This document shows, piece after piece, positions 47,737 through 56,129 of a stretch of 59,779 nt of DNA (position 1 is its first letter; each line of letters begins with the position of its first letter). Made by a program: the position numbers and the translations under genes. Source of the DNA: Flavobacteriaceae bacterium. GTDB taxonomy: Bacteria; Bacteroidota; Bacteroidia; Flavobacteriales; Flavobacteriaceae. The notes under the pieces are model-generated. The model did not search any database. It saw only the letters and a list, made by a program, of their open reading frames with translations, and was not told the origin of the DNA. The DNA lies in assembly GCA_016649715.1 (NCBI GenBank), contig JAENXC010000020.1, positions 1 through 59,779 on the forward strand, written 5' to 3'.

Positions 47737-49143
47737 ATGTCAGAAGCACTTCAATATCAAAAGCAAAAGGAATTATTTGGCCATCCGGTAGGTCTTTATA
47801 TACTTTTTTTCACCGAAATGTGGGAACGTTTTTCCTATTATGGAATGCGTGCCATTTTGGTGCTTTACTTAGTAGCAGAAGCAAGCAGTGGCAACCCTGG
47901 ACTCGGTTGGGCCAATGGTGATGCACTTTCACTTTACGGGACCTACACCATGTTGGTTTATGTAGCTTCCATTCCCGGGGGTTGGATTGCGGATAAATTT
48001 TTAGGACAAAAACAGTCCGTGCTTGTCGGTGGTATTTTACTTGTTGCGGGTCACGGAATTCTTTCCGTTCAAGCAATGTGGGCATTTTACACAGGTCTTG
48101 GATTAATTATAGCTGGAGTTGGAATGCTAAAACCAAACATTTCAACTATGGTTGGTGGTCTTTACAAATCTGGCGATATTAGAAGGGATAAAGGGTTTAC
48201 AATATTTTACATAGGCATAAATGTGGGTGCGTTCCTATCAAGTTTAATTGTGGGATATGTGGGCGAAGTATATGGCTGGCATTACGGTTTTGGACTTGCG
48301 GCTATAGGAATGCTGTTGGGTCTGATTCAATATTTGGCAGGGCAAAAACATTTGAAATATGTTGGAAACAACAACAACAAATCAATTGATCCGGAAGAAA
48401 AAGCAGCGATGCAAAGACCGCTTTCAAAAACAGAAAGGGATAGAATGATTGTATTGTTCATTTCTTTCATTTTGGTAATTGTATTTTGGGGCGCGTTTGA
48501 ACAGGCTGGAGGTTTGATGAATATTTACGCTTCCGAAAAAACCAACAGAGTACTTATGGGATGGGAAATACCTGCATCTTGGTTTCAGTCATTAAATGCA
48601 CTTTTCATTATCATTTTAGGCACAAGCGTTGCAGCCTATTGGGCACACAGAAAGTTGAAAGGAAAAATTTCAACTTCACTATTCAAAATGTGTATTGGTT
48701 TGATAATTATGGGTACCGGTTTCTTTTTTATGACGGCCGCCGCCGCACAATTCAATAGTGAAGGTTCATCCGCTATGTATTGGTTAGTATTTGCATATTT
48801 GTTCCACACCGTGGGAGAATTGTGTCTATCACCAGTTGCGCTTTCATATATTACCAAATTGGCTCCACTGAAATATGCTTCACTTATGATGGGGGTTTAT
48901 TTCGCAATGACCGGTTTTGGAAACAAAGTTGCGGGATTGCTTGGGGAATCTGCTTCAAATTTAGGAGAATACACCGTATTTACCGGAATCGCAGTTTTCT
49001 GCGTAGTCTTCGGCTTGTTGGTAATGTTAGTTAGAAAGAAACTGGAGAAACTTACTCACGGCGCTGAGGATAACGAACGTGAAATCAATGACGACAACGA
49101 GCCATACGAATTGGCAGATCCAGATTTCAACAAAGCCAACTAA
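47737..49143 (+). CDS. POT family proton-dependent peptide transporter
   Basis: 468 residues with about 12 membrane helices. 'FTEMWERFSYYGMRAILVLYL' contains the ExxERFxYYG motif that couples proton and peptide transport, and 'GMLKPNISTMVGGLY' is the family signature. It imports di- and tripeptides. The C-terminal tail is acidic ('EDNERE...DDNEPYELADPD' type). 29 bases after the dipeptidyl peptidase, so the three genes probably act together to use peptides. Confidence 0.95.
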   Translation: MSEALQYQKQKELFGHPVGLYILFFTEMWERFSYYGMRAILVLYLVAEASSGNPGLGWANGDALSLYGTYTMLVYVASIPGGWIADKFLGQKQSVLVGGILLVAGHGILSVQAMWAFYTGLGLIIAGVGMLKPNISTMVGGLYKSGDIRRDKGFTIFYIGINVGAFLSSLIVGYVGEVYGWHYGFGLAAIGMLLGLIQYLAGQKHLKYVGNNNNKSIDPEEKAAMQRPLSKTERDRMIVLFISFILVIVFWGAFEQAGGLMNIYASEKTNRVLMGWEIPASWFQSLNALFIIILGTSVAAYWAHRKLKGKISTSLFKMCIGLIIMGTGFFFMTAAAAQFNSEGSSAMYWLVFAYLFHTVGELCLSPVALSYITKLAPLKYASLMMGVYFAMTGFGNKVAGLLGESASNLGEYTVFTGIAVFCVVFGLLVMLVRKKLEKLTHGAEDNEREINDDNEPYELADPDFNKAN

Positions 49144-49178
49144 ATTCATTCAAAACAAATTAACCAAAACGATAACTG

Positions 49179-50966
49179 ATGAATACCGATATAGAAAATC
49201 TGTTTAAGGACAAAGTGCTGGGCCATCCCGCGGGACTTTTTATTCTTTTTTTCACCGAAATGTGGGAACGCTTTTCGTTCTACGGAATGCGCATCCTTTT
49301 GGTGCTGTTTCTTACCGCGCCGCTGCTAAGCGGTAATCCTGGTTGGGATTGGCCACGGGAACACGCATTGGCACTTATTGGCACGTATGCTTCGCTGCTG
49401 TATTTAACTCCAATTGTTGGTGGATGGATAGCCGATAAAATAACAGGCTACCGGATGGCCGTTGTTATAGGCTGTATTATCATGACCCTTGGCCACGTTG
49501 CCATGGCCGTTGAAACCACAGCTTCCATCTATATTGGTTTGGCATTTTTGGTTATAGGAACCGGTTTTTTTAAGCCGAACATTACCTCCATTATTTCAGA
49601 AATGTACAAAGGAAAGGAATCCAAAAAGGATGGTGCCTATACTTTGTTCTATATGGGCGTAAACGCAGGTGCCTTCTTTGGGATGATGCTTTGTGGCTAC
49701 TTGGGTGAAAATTTCGGTTGGTCTTGGGGCTTTGGCTTGGCAGGTATTTTTATGTTCTTGGGAATGCTTCAATTTTTATTGGCCCATAAAATGTTTGGTA
49801 GCATAGGCGCCAAACCTTCCAAAATACACGAAGTGGAAATTCCACAAAACATAAATGAGGAAAGACCCGAACTGCGCCAGGATGACGATGAAGCACCTAT
49901 CAAATTGAACCCATTCACAATGTTTGATTATGTGCTGATTGTATTGTCATCCGTTGGTGGCTTGCTGTATCTTTTTAATGATCCGTTGGAGAAAATTTAT
50001 GATACCTCCTTGGTGCCTTTTGAATTTGGAGGAATGAACGGGACAAATATCGTTGTTTTGGCTGCATTGGCAATGTTCCTTATTTTATTGATTACGCGTA
50101 TTGCGCGCTACTTGCCAATTGTTCGCGATAGGCTTATAGCCGTATCGATTTTTGGACTTTTCACGGTTTTCTTTTTCGCATTTTTTGAACAATCACTGGG
50201 CTCGATGACGCTTTTTGCACAGGATTATACCAACAGAAATTTAACCGGGGAATCTGCCGTTATCTTTAAAATTGTGGATGCCCTTTTAACCACCGTTCCA
50301 TTAATAATTATTACTTGGGTAATCTTTTTGCTCGTTAAAAAAACACATAGTAAAATCGCCTTGTCAAACGTAGCACTCTCCCTTGCTTTTGTGGGTATTT
50401 GGGGATTGGTAATTTTCCGTTTGGTCGACAAATTCACTCAAACCGAACTGGAAGTAGATGCCACTTGGTTCGGAATCCTTAATTCATTTTTTATAATTAC
50501 GTTGGCACCTTTCTTTTCAAAATGGTGGGAAAGCAAATACAACCCGAGTGCTGCAGTAAAATACGGCATTGGGCTAATTCTTTTGGGATTGGGATTTGCG
50601 ATACTTTCCTACGGTGCTTCCGATATTCCCTCAGGGGCTATGACGGCCTCCGTAAGTATGGTTTTCCTTATTTTGGCATATTTGCTTCACACAATGGGCG
50701 AACTCTGCCTTTCACCATTGGGACTTTCTTATTTGAGCAAATTGGTTCCCGCACGAATGATTGGGTTTATGTTCGGCGTTTGGTACCTTGCCATTGCGGT
50801 GGGTCAAAAAGCAGCCAATACAATGGGAGGAATGATCGATGAAATATCTTCGAAATATTCCTTGGGAACTTTCTTTTTAATTTTCACTTTAATTCCTATC
50901 GGCGTTGGGATTATTTCAATGTTATTGAACCCAATCCTTAAAAAACTGATGCACGGCATCCGTTGA
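49179..50966 (+). CDS. POT family proton-dependent peptide transporter, second copy
   Basis: 595 residues. Same motif 'FTEMWERFSFYGMRILLVLFL' and 'IGTGFFKPNITSIISEMY'. About 127 residues longer than its neighbour, with extra sequence between the two helical halves, including a charged loop near 215-240 ('EVEIPQNINEERPELRQDDDEA' type). A tandem duplicate that has diverged, perhaps for other peptides. 35 bases after the first. Confidence 0.95.
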   Translation: MNTDIENLFKDKVLGHPAGLFILFFTEMWERFSFYGMRILLVLFLTAPLLSGNPGWDWPREHALALIGTYASLLYLTPIVGGWIADKITGYRMAVVIGCIIMTLGHVAMAVETTASIYIGLAFLVIGTGFFKPNITSIISEMYKGKESKKDGAYTLFYMGVNAGAFFGMMLCGYLGENFGWSWGFGLAGIFMFLGMLQFLLAHKMFGSIGAKPSKIHEVEIPQNINEERPELRQDDDEAPIKLNPFTMFDYVLIVLSSVGGLLYLFNDPLEKIYDTSLVPFEFGGMNGTNIVVLAALAMFLILLITRIARYLPIVRDRLIAVSIFGLFTVFFFAFFEQSLGSMTLFAQDYTNRNLTGESAVIFKIVDALLTTVPLIIITWVIFLLVKKTHSKIALSNVALSLAFVGIWGLVIFRLVDKFTQTELEVDATWFGILNSFFIITLAPFFSKWWESKYNPSAAVKYGIGLILLGLGFAILSYGASDIPSGAMTASVSMVFLILAYLLHTMGELCLSPLGLSYLSKLVPARMIGFMFGVWYLAIAVGQKAANTMGGMIDEISSKYSLGTFFLIFTLIPIGVGIISMLLNPILKKLMHGIR

Positions 50967-50986
50967 TGCACAATACTTTTTACAAT

Positions 50987-51017
50987 AAAAGCGTTCCTTT
51001 TTGCGGAACGTTTTTTG
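50987..51017 (+). terminator. Terminator after the second peptide transporter
   Basis: CGTTCC (50992-50997) pairs with GGAACG (51005-51010), with flanking AAAA / TTTT extending the stem past a bulge, then TTTTTTG. It lies 20 bases past the stop codon. Confidence 0.85.
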
Positions 51018-51031
51018 TTTTGTTATTTTTG
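51000..51031 (+). promoter_or_regulatory. Promoter of the thioredoxin-like gene, overlapping the terminator
   Basis: TTTG at 51000-51003 and TATTTTTG at 51024-51031 are separated by 20 bases, close to the Bacteroidota consensus. The TTTG lies in the loop and stem of the preceding terminator. The ATG at 51052 is 20 bases downstream. Confidence 0.65.
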
Positions 51032-51051
51032 AACGATTAAAAAAAAGATTG

Positions 51052-51585
51052 ATGAGAAATATTTTACTACTTGTTTTGTTTTTGACCTTTGGTGTCGCCA
51101 ATTCGCAAGAAATTAAATGGATGACGATGAACGAAGCCTTGGCCGCTCAAAAAAAGGCTCCCAAAAAGATTTTTATGGACGTTTACACCACTTGGTGCGG
51201 ACCCTGCAAAATGCTCGATAAAAACACTTTTAGCGACAAAGAGGTTATTGAGTATGTGAATAAAAACTATTACGCCGTAAAGTTTAATGCCGAAGGAACC
51301 GAGGAGGTCACTTTTAATGATTTCACCTACACCAACCCCAACTACGATCCTTCGCGGACAGGAAGAAATTCACAACATCTGTTTGCGCATGCTCTTAAAG
51401 TGAATGCCTACCCAACTGTTGTTTTCTTTCGTGACAATGGAGAATTGATCCAAGCCGTACCGGGATATAGAACTCCGCCACAACTTGAGCTTTTCCTAAA
51501 AATGATACAATCTGATGATTATTTAAAAATCACTACAACGGAAGCCTGGGAGGAGTATCAGAAAAATTTTAAACCTACTTTTTAG
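51052..51585 (+). CDS. Secreted thioredoxin-like protein
   Basis: 177 residues from the ATG at 51052. A longer frame from a TTG at 51001 is possible but would begin inside the terminator and promoter, and it would spoil the signal peptide 'MRNILLLVLFLTFGVANSQ'. The active site is 'TTWCGPCKML' (C49, C52). 'ALKVNAYPTVVFFRDNGELIQAVPGY' contains the cis-proline. It probably handles disulphides in the periplasm. Ends 26 bases before the convergent comEC gene. Confidence 0.93.
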   Translation: MRNILLLVLFLTFGVANSQEIKWMTMNEALAAQKKAPKKIFMDVYTTWCGPCKMLDKNTFSDKEVIEYVNKNYYAVKFNAEGTEEVTFNDFTYTNPNYDPSRTGRNSQHLFAHALKVNAYPTVVFFRDNGELIQAVPGYRTPPQLELFLKMIQSDDYLKITTTEAWEEYQKNFKPTF

Positions 51586-51611
51586 AATAACCCTTTAGTT
51601 TCATATTCGAG

Positions 51612-53675
51612 CTATTCTATTGGGAAAGCTCCTTGTTTTGCTGTATGGCTGAACGGGAGCTTTTTTAATTTACAGGTTTTCTCCCAGCGTTTCACGTAGG
51701 TATAATAATTGCTCCCATCTGCAATGATCTGCTTCGGCTTCAAACTGTCAATCAGTCGGCTGAGATTTGTTTTTGGACTATTAATGAGCAAAATTATATG
51801 AATATTTTTCTTCTTTGGAACAATGCCAAGGCTATCCAAAATCAAAATGTTTTTGTTTTTATATCGAAATATTTGTGGAATTCTTTCTTCTGAATAGGTA
51901 TCGATATTAACGGCGGTTCGGAATGATTTTATAGGATAGTCTTCAGAACTATTTTCAATAGAATCATTTCTAAAAACAATAAAGTTCTTTCCGTTTTTAT
52001 AGCCGAGCAGCGTTTTTTTACTTTTCTGAAAAACTACAAGTTGATTCACTGAAGTCTTGAATTCATCATAAATAAAAATTGTTATGAATACTGAAACGGC
52101 CAATAACGAAATGACCAATCTTTGATACTTCATTTTCCTGCCTGCCGGCTTGCCCGCAGGGGAGGGCAGGTACGGCTTCAGAAATAATGCCAAGGCAACA
52201 ATTAAAAGATAGGTTCCCAAAACCTTCAATGCTGAAAAGTGTATATTTTTGAAAAGAAATTCGTCCTGCACTGCGACCCAATGGATAAACCCATTTAGCA
52301 CTTCGATTAAATAATTATAGCTCACTGCAAGCCAGTCTGGCAGACTCTTTAAACCTGCTAAAACAACAATTACTATTCCGCCGCACATTAGGATAGTCAA
52401 ACAAGGAAGCACCACAATATTGGTCAACAAAAACAAGCCAGGAAACTGATGGAAATAATAAAGACTCAGCGGCAAAACACCAATTTGCGCACAAATTGTT
52501 ACACCTACAATTGTCCAAATTTTGCGCACCGCCCGATATTTTGAATAGCCCACTTTATTAAAAATCGGAAGCAGCCAAACAATAAAAAACACCGCCAAAT
52601 AACTCAACTGAAATCCAACTTGAAAAAGCCACATTGGGTTGATAATTAAGAGCGTTAAAAACGAAAGGAACAAGGTGTTAAAGGAATTGGTTTCGCGGTC
52701 AAAAAGTTTTGCCACCGCAAAAAAGCTGAACATAGTAACTGCGCGTGTCACCGATGGCGAAAGCCCCGAAAGTAGCGCAAAGCCCCATAGCAGCAGCACA
52801 ATGGAGACGGCTTGAAGATATATCCCGAATTTCCAACGAGCCAATGGTTTGAAAATAAAAGTGAGTAGGAAGTACAAAATACCCACGTGCAGTCCCGAAA
52901 CAGCGAGAATATGCACAGCTCCCGCGGCGGCATATTCGTTGTAAAGATTTTTGTCAATATCTTTCTTTTCGCCCAAAACGAGGGCTTGGATTATGGCGCG
53001 TTCGTCAGTTTTCAGTTTTGTTTTTTGAAGTTTTTCAACAATTCCAGTTCGAAAGTTTTGGGCAATTCCCAAAATGGTTTTTGAGCCTTTCCCAGTTTTT
53101 AAAATCTCCTTTTCTGAAATTCGTAACTGGCCATAAACCTCCTGTGATTCCATATATTTTGAATAATCAAATTGATGTGGATTCAGCGGTTTTGGAATTT
53201 CAGAAATGGAAGCGGAAACCAATAAAATTTCATCAGGGTTAAATGATTTCTTCAAAGAATCTTTAGTGATGTTCAGCAATAATTTCCCATTTGTTGGTAT
53301 GCCATTTATGGCATTCACGGTGGCGAAATATTTCAAATTGAATTTGTCCGGCTTTAAGATCCGCGTAATTTTCAGTTGAAGTATTGCAGAATTATCACCT
53401 GTAAAAACGTGCGAAAAATGTTTCGGCTGAAACTGCGGCAGCCTAATTTGATAACTGAAATAGCCAATAGCAAAAAAGCAGAGATAGGTGGCAATTCCGA
53501 AGTAAACCGTTTGAATCAATTGTTTTCGAGCCCAAAGCCATAGGATTGCAACAGCCAAAAGAATGGCCAAAACATACTTCAATAAAAAGATGAAAATAGG
53601 GAGGAAGTGCGCAGCGAGAATACCCCCCACCAGAAAAACCGAAAACTTTACAACTGCGAAGTTTATGAATTTCAT
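51612..53675 (-). CDS. comEC: ComEC/Rec2 family DNA uptake channel protein
   Basis: 687 residues. N-terminal helices and a DUF4131-type domain, then the competence domain with 'AAAGAVHILAVSGLHVGILYFLL' type segment, 'LSGLSPSVTRAVTMF' and many membrane helices. The C-terminal part is soluble but short, and the usual beta-lactamase-like nuclease motif (HxHxDH) is not visible. ComEC carries single-stranded DNA across the inner membrane during transformation. The peptide 'LPSPAGKPAGRK' near residue 505 is encoded by a palindromic repeat (52137-52170) in frame. Confidence 0.93.
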   Translation of the reverse strand: MKFINFAVVKFSVFLVGGILAAHFLPIFIFLLKYVLAILLAVAILWLWARKQLIQTVYFGIATYLCFFAIGYFSYQIRLPQFQPKHFSHVFTGDNSAILQLKITRILKPDKFNLKYFATVNAINGIPTNGKLLLNITKDSLKKSFNPDEILLVSASISEIPKPLNPHQFDYSKYMESQEVYGQLRISEKEILKTGKGSKTILGIAQNFRTGIVEKLQKTKLKTDERAIIQALVLGEKKDIDKNLYNEYAAAGAVHILAVSGLHVGILYFLLTFIFKPLARWKFGIYLQAVSIVLLLWGFALLSGLSPSVTRAVTMFSFFAVAKLFDRETNSFNTLFLSFLTLLIINPMWLFQVGFQLSYLAVFFIVWLLPIFNKVGYSKYRAVRKIWTIVGVTICAQIGVLPLSLYYFHQFPGLFLLTNIVVLPCLTILMCGGIVIVVLAGLKSLPDWLAVSYNYLIEVLNGFIHWVAVQDEFLFKNIHFSALKVLGTYLLIVALALFLKPYLPSPAGKPAGRKMKYQRLVISLLAVSVFITIFIYDEFKTSVNQLVVFQKSKKTLLGYKNGKNFIVFRNDSIENSSEDYPIKSFRTAVNIDTYSEERIPQIFRYKNKNILILDSLGIVPKKKNIHIILLINSPKTNLSRLIDSLKPKQIIADGSNYYTYVKRWEKTCKLKKLPFSHTAKQGAFPIE
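52137..52170. repeat. Palindromic element inside comEC
   Basis: CCTGCC (52137-52142) pairs with GGCAGG (52165-52170), with an inner imperfect CTGCCGGC / CCCGCAG stem. It is translated on the minus strand as part of LPSPAGKPAG. Same family as 13013-13033. Confidence 0.75.
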
Positions 53676-53723
53676 ACCCCAATATTTAAGTTTACACCTA
53701 AAATTTACTGGGGAGAATGATAT

Positions 53724-54017
53724 TTATATTTTAAGGGAATCAGGGTCTTGCCTGCTGTCCCAGATTGTCAAAATCAAAATTTCTGTTTCGTTATTTTCAT
53801 ATAACAAAAGGTAATCCCGTACTATCTTGATTCGACTATTTTTATCACTGGAAAATTTTCCCGATTCTGGATAATTTCTAATTTGCTCTACCGCCTCATC
53901 GAATAATCCATTTAATTTGATACTATATTCTTCTGATTTATTTCTTTGAATCCAATATTCCAAAAGATCATATAATTCAAATTTAGCACGGTCTGACCAA
54001 ATTACTTTTTTAGCCAT
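53724..54017 (-). CDS. RelE/ParE family toxin
   Basis: 97 residues. 'KKVIWSDRAKFELYDLLEYW' and 'EAVEQIRNYPESGK', then 'IRDYLLLYENNETEILILTIWDSRQDP' type end, are the ParE/RelE fold. Such toxins either poison gyrase (ParE) or cut messenger at the ribosome (RelE); the sequence does not decide. The start overlaps the antitoxin gene by 16 bases, so the two are translated together. Confidence 0.9.
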   Translation of the reverse strand: MAKKVIWSDRAKFELYDLLEYWIQRNKSEEYSIKLNGLFDEAVEQIRNYPESGKFSSDKNSRIKIVRDYLLLYENNETEILILTIWDSRQDPDSLKI

Positions 54018-54232
54018 TTTTTTATATCCTTTTGCACTTCTTCGTGTGTAGTATATCGGCCGTTTCTATAATCTTCCCGCGCTTCCTCAATAGCCGCTAT
54101 TTGTGCGTCATTAAGTATATAGACTTCTTCTGCGTGAATTTCCAGCAAGCGCATAATACTTTCAAGAATCTCGCTGTTTTGGGTATCGTTGATTTTGGCA
54201 ATCAGCTTTTTTTTCAGTTCCGCAGTTTCCAT
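54002..54232 (-). CDS. Antitoxin of the RelE/ParE pair
   Basis: 76 residues, first gene of the pair. 'METAELKKKLIAKINDTQNSEILESIMRLLEI' is helical, followed by 'YILNDAQIAAIEEAREDYRNGRYTTHEEV', the usual tail that wraps the toxin in small Bacteroidota antitoxins. Probably represses its own promoter. Begins 36 bases from the end of the NlpC/P60 gene. Confidence 0.88.
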   Translation of the reverse strand: METAELKKKLIAKINDTQNSEILESIMRLLEIHAEEVYILNDAQIAAIEEAREDYRNGRYTTHEEVQKDIKKWLKK

Positions 54233-54268
54233 AACACAAAGTTTATTCTAAGATACAAAAAAGTTCCG

Positions 54269-54883
54269 TTAAATAACCCGTCGAACTTCCACAAAAGCTT
54301 TTTTCCAATAGGCTTCATCGAGTGATGAAATAATGACTCCTGCCTGTGTTGTGGAATGGATAAACTTTACTTCGCCGCGCTTTGCTTCTACCACCAAACC
54401 TACGTGGGTTATGGTGTTTTTGCGGCTTGTTTTGAAGAACACTAGATCACCCGCTTCAATATCTTTAAAGGAAATAAGAATTCCTTTAGTGGCCATATCG
54501 CGCGAGATTCGGGGTAAGCTTATGTTTTCTTTTTGAAAAGCGGTACAGACCAAGCCAGAGCAATCCATCCCGGCTTCGGTGGTGCCGCCAAATTTATATT
54601 TTGTGCCTTGGAAGGTTTTTGCGTATTCAATAATTTCCTTTTTTATTTCCTTTGGGCTTTCTTCCGCGTTTTCGAGAGCTGCTTCTTCCTCTTTTTTTCT
54701 AGCTGCCAAATCGTTATTTGGGTGAGCATCTACTTTTCGTACCGTTTTGGGTTTGGAATCGGTTTTGCCAATAATAGCTTCAGGAACCTTGCCCGTATTT
54801 CCACCACGGTGGACAGGTTTCGTGCTTCCGCAGGAAATGAGGAATACTGCGAAAAAAGAAAGGAACAATATTTTTTTCATCAA
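54269..54883 (-). CDS. NlpC/P60 family lipoprotein (C40 peptidase)
   Basis: 204 residues. Lipobox 'FLISC' (C18). A Lys/Glu-rich linker leads to the NlpC/P60 domain with catalytic Cys in 'GMDCSGLVCTAF' (C108), His in 'TITHVGLVVEA' (H160) and the third polar residue in 'KFIHSTTQAGV' (H176). It cuts peptide stems of peptidoglycan, probably from the outer or inner membrane face. Complete active site. Confidence 0.94.
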   Translation of the reverse strand: MMKKILFLSFFAVFLISCGSTKPVHRGGNTGKVPEAIIGKTDSKPKTVRKVDAHPNNDLAARKKEEEAALENAEESPKEIKKEIIEYAKTFQGTKYKFGGTTEAGMDCSGLVCTAFQKENISLPRISRDMATKGILISFKDIEAGDLVFFKTSRKNTITHVGLVVEAKRGEVKFIHSTTQAGVIISSLDEAYWKKAFVEVRRVI

Positions 54884-54924
54884 TTGGAAATGGAATATTA
54901 ATGTTTAAAAGTAAAGAAAATTAT

Positions 54925-56043
54925 TTACTTCTTGATAGCAGAATAAATTAGCTTGGCCGTATTTTCACTCGCACCACGACCACCGAGCGCTTTTTCGAGT
55001 TCGTAATAGTCCAAAAACATGCTGGCCCGTTTGTACGGATCCAATATTTTGATGAGCTCTTCTTTTAATCGTTTTGTATTGAAATCATTCTGAATAAGCT
55101 CGGTAACGGCTTCTTTGTTAAGGATTAAATTTACCAAGGAAATATACTCAAGATTGATGATGCGCTTGGCTATTTCATAACTTACCCTACCGCCCTTGTA
55201 ACAAACTACTTGGGGAACCTTAAAAAGTGCCGTTTCCAGTGTAGCGGTGCCAGAAGTAACCAATGCCGCTTCGGAAATACTCAACAGATCATACGTTTTG
55301 TTGGTCACAAAATGCACGTTTTTCGTGCTGAGAAATGTTTCATAAAACGATTTTTCCTGACTTGGCGCACCGGCAATCACAAATTGATACTCCGTAAAAT
55401 CCTTCGCCACGGAAATCATTATTTCAAGCATTTTTTTTATTTCCTGTTTTCGGCTTCCGGGAAGCAGGGCTATGATGGGCCGCTCGTCCAATCCGTTTTC
55501 TTTTTTGAAAATTTCCGGATCCACCTGTTTTTGGCTATAGATAGCGTCAATAAGTGGATGGCCCACAAAATGTACGGGGAAGTTGTGCTTCTTTTCGTAG
55601 AAATCCTTTTCAAAAGGAAGGATAACGTACATCTCGTCCACATCTTTTTTTATTTCTTTGATGCGGCCTTCCTTCCACGCCCAAATTTGTGGTGAAATGT
55701 AATAATGAGTTCTGTATCCTTTTTGCCGCGCCCATTTGGCAATGCGAAGGTTAAAACCCGGATAATCTATGAAAATCAGAACATCGGGATTGAAAGCTTC
55801 TATATCCTTTTTGCAGAATTTAATGTTTTTTAAAATGGTGCCGAGGTTCATCATCACTTCGGCAAAACCCATAAACGCCAATTCACGATAATGTTTTACC
55901 TCAGTTCCGCCAACCTCTCGCATCAAATCGCCGCCCCAAAAACGGAAATCCGCTTCGGCATCTTCCTTTTTTAGTGCTTTCATTAAGTTGGCTCCGTGCA
56001 AATCGCCCGAAGCTTCGCCAGCTAAGAGGTAGTATTTCATCAA
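54925..56043 (-). CDS. lpxB: Lipid-A-disaccharide synthase
   Basis: 372 residues. 'YYLLAGEASGDLHGANLMKAL' type start, 'FRFWGGDLM', 'IDYPGFNLRIAKWARQKG', 'YYISPQIWAWKEGRI' and 'FVGHPLID', 'ALLPGSRKQEI' match the GT19 glycosyltransferase family. It joins UDP-diacylglucosamine and lipid X in lipid A synthesis, so the cell makes lipopolysaccharide. 86 bases separate it from the ligase upstream. Confidence 0.97.
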   Translation of the reverse strand: MMKYYLLAGEASGDLHGANLMKALKKEDAEADFRFWGGDLMREVGGTEVKHYRELAFMGFAEVMMNLGTILKNIKFCKKDIEAFNPDVLIFIDYPGFNLRIAKWARQKGYRTHYYISPQIWAWKEGRIKEIKKDVDEMYVILPFEKDFYEKKHNFPVHFVGHPLIDAIYSQKQVDPEIFKKENGLDERPIIALLPGSRKQEIKKMLEIMISVAKDFTEYQFVIAGAPSQEKSFYETFLSTKNVHFVTNKTYDLLSISEAALVTSGTATLETALFKVPQVVCYKGGRVSYEIAKRIINLEYISLVNLILNKEAVTELIQNDFNTKRLKEELIKILDPYKRASMFLDYYELEKALGGRGASENTAKLIYSAIKK

Positions 56044-56129
56044 TTGGATTTAAAGTTTATGGTTTAAATTGAACTTCCCTGATTGGAGTGGACCGTTTTA
56101 GTTAATTAACCCATTGTCAAAAATAGTCA

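Noticed and set aside
51001-51051. Longer N-terminus for the thioredoxin-like gene (TTG at 51001)
   Set aside because: It begins inside the terminator hairpin and upstream of the promoter -7 box, and it would bury the signal peptide. The ATG at 51052 fits better.
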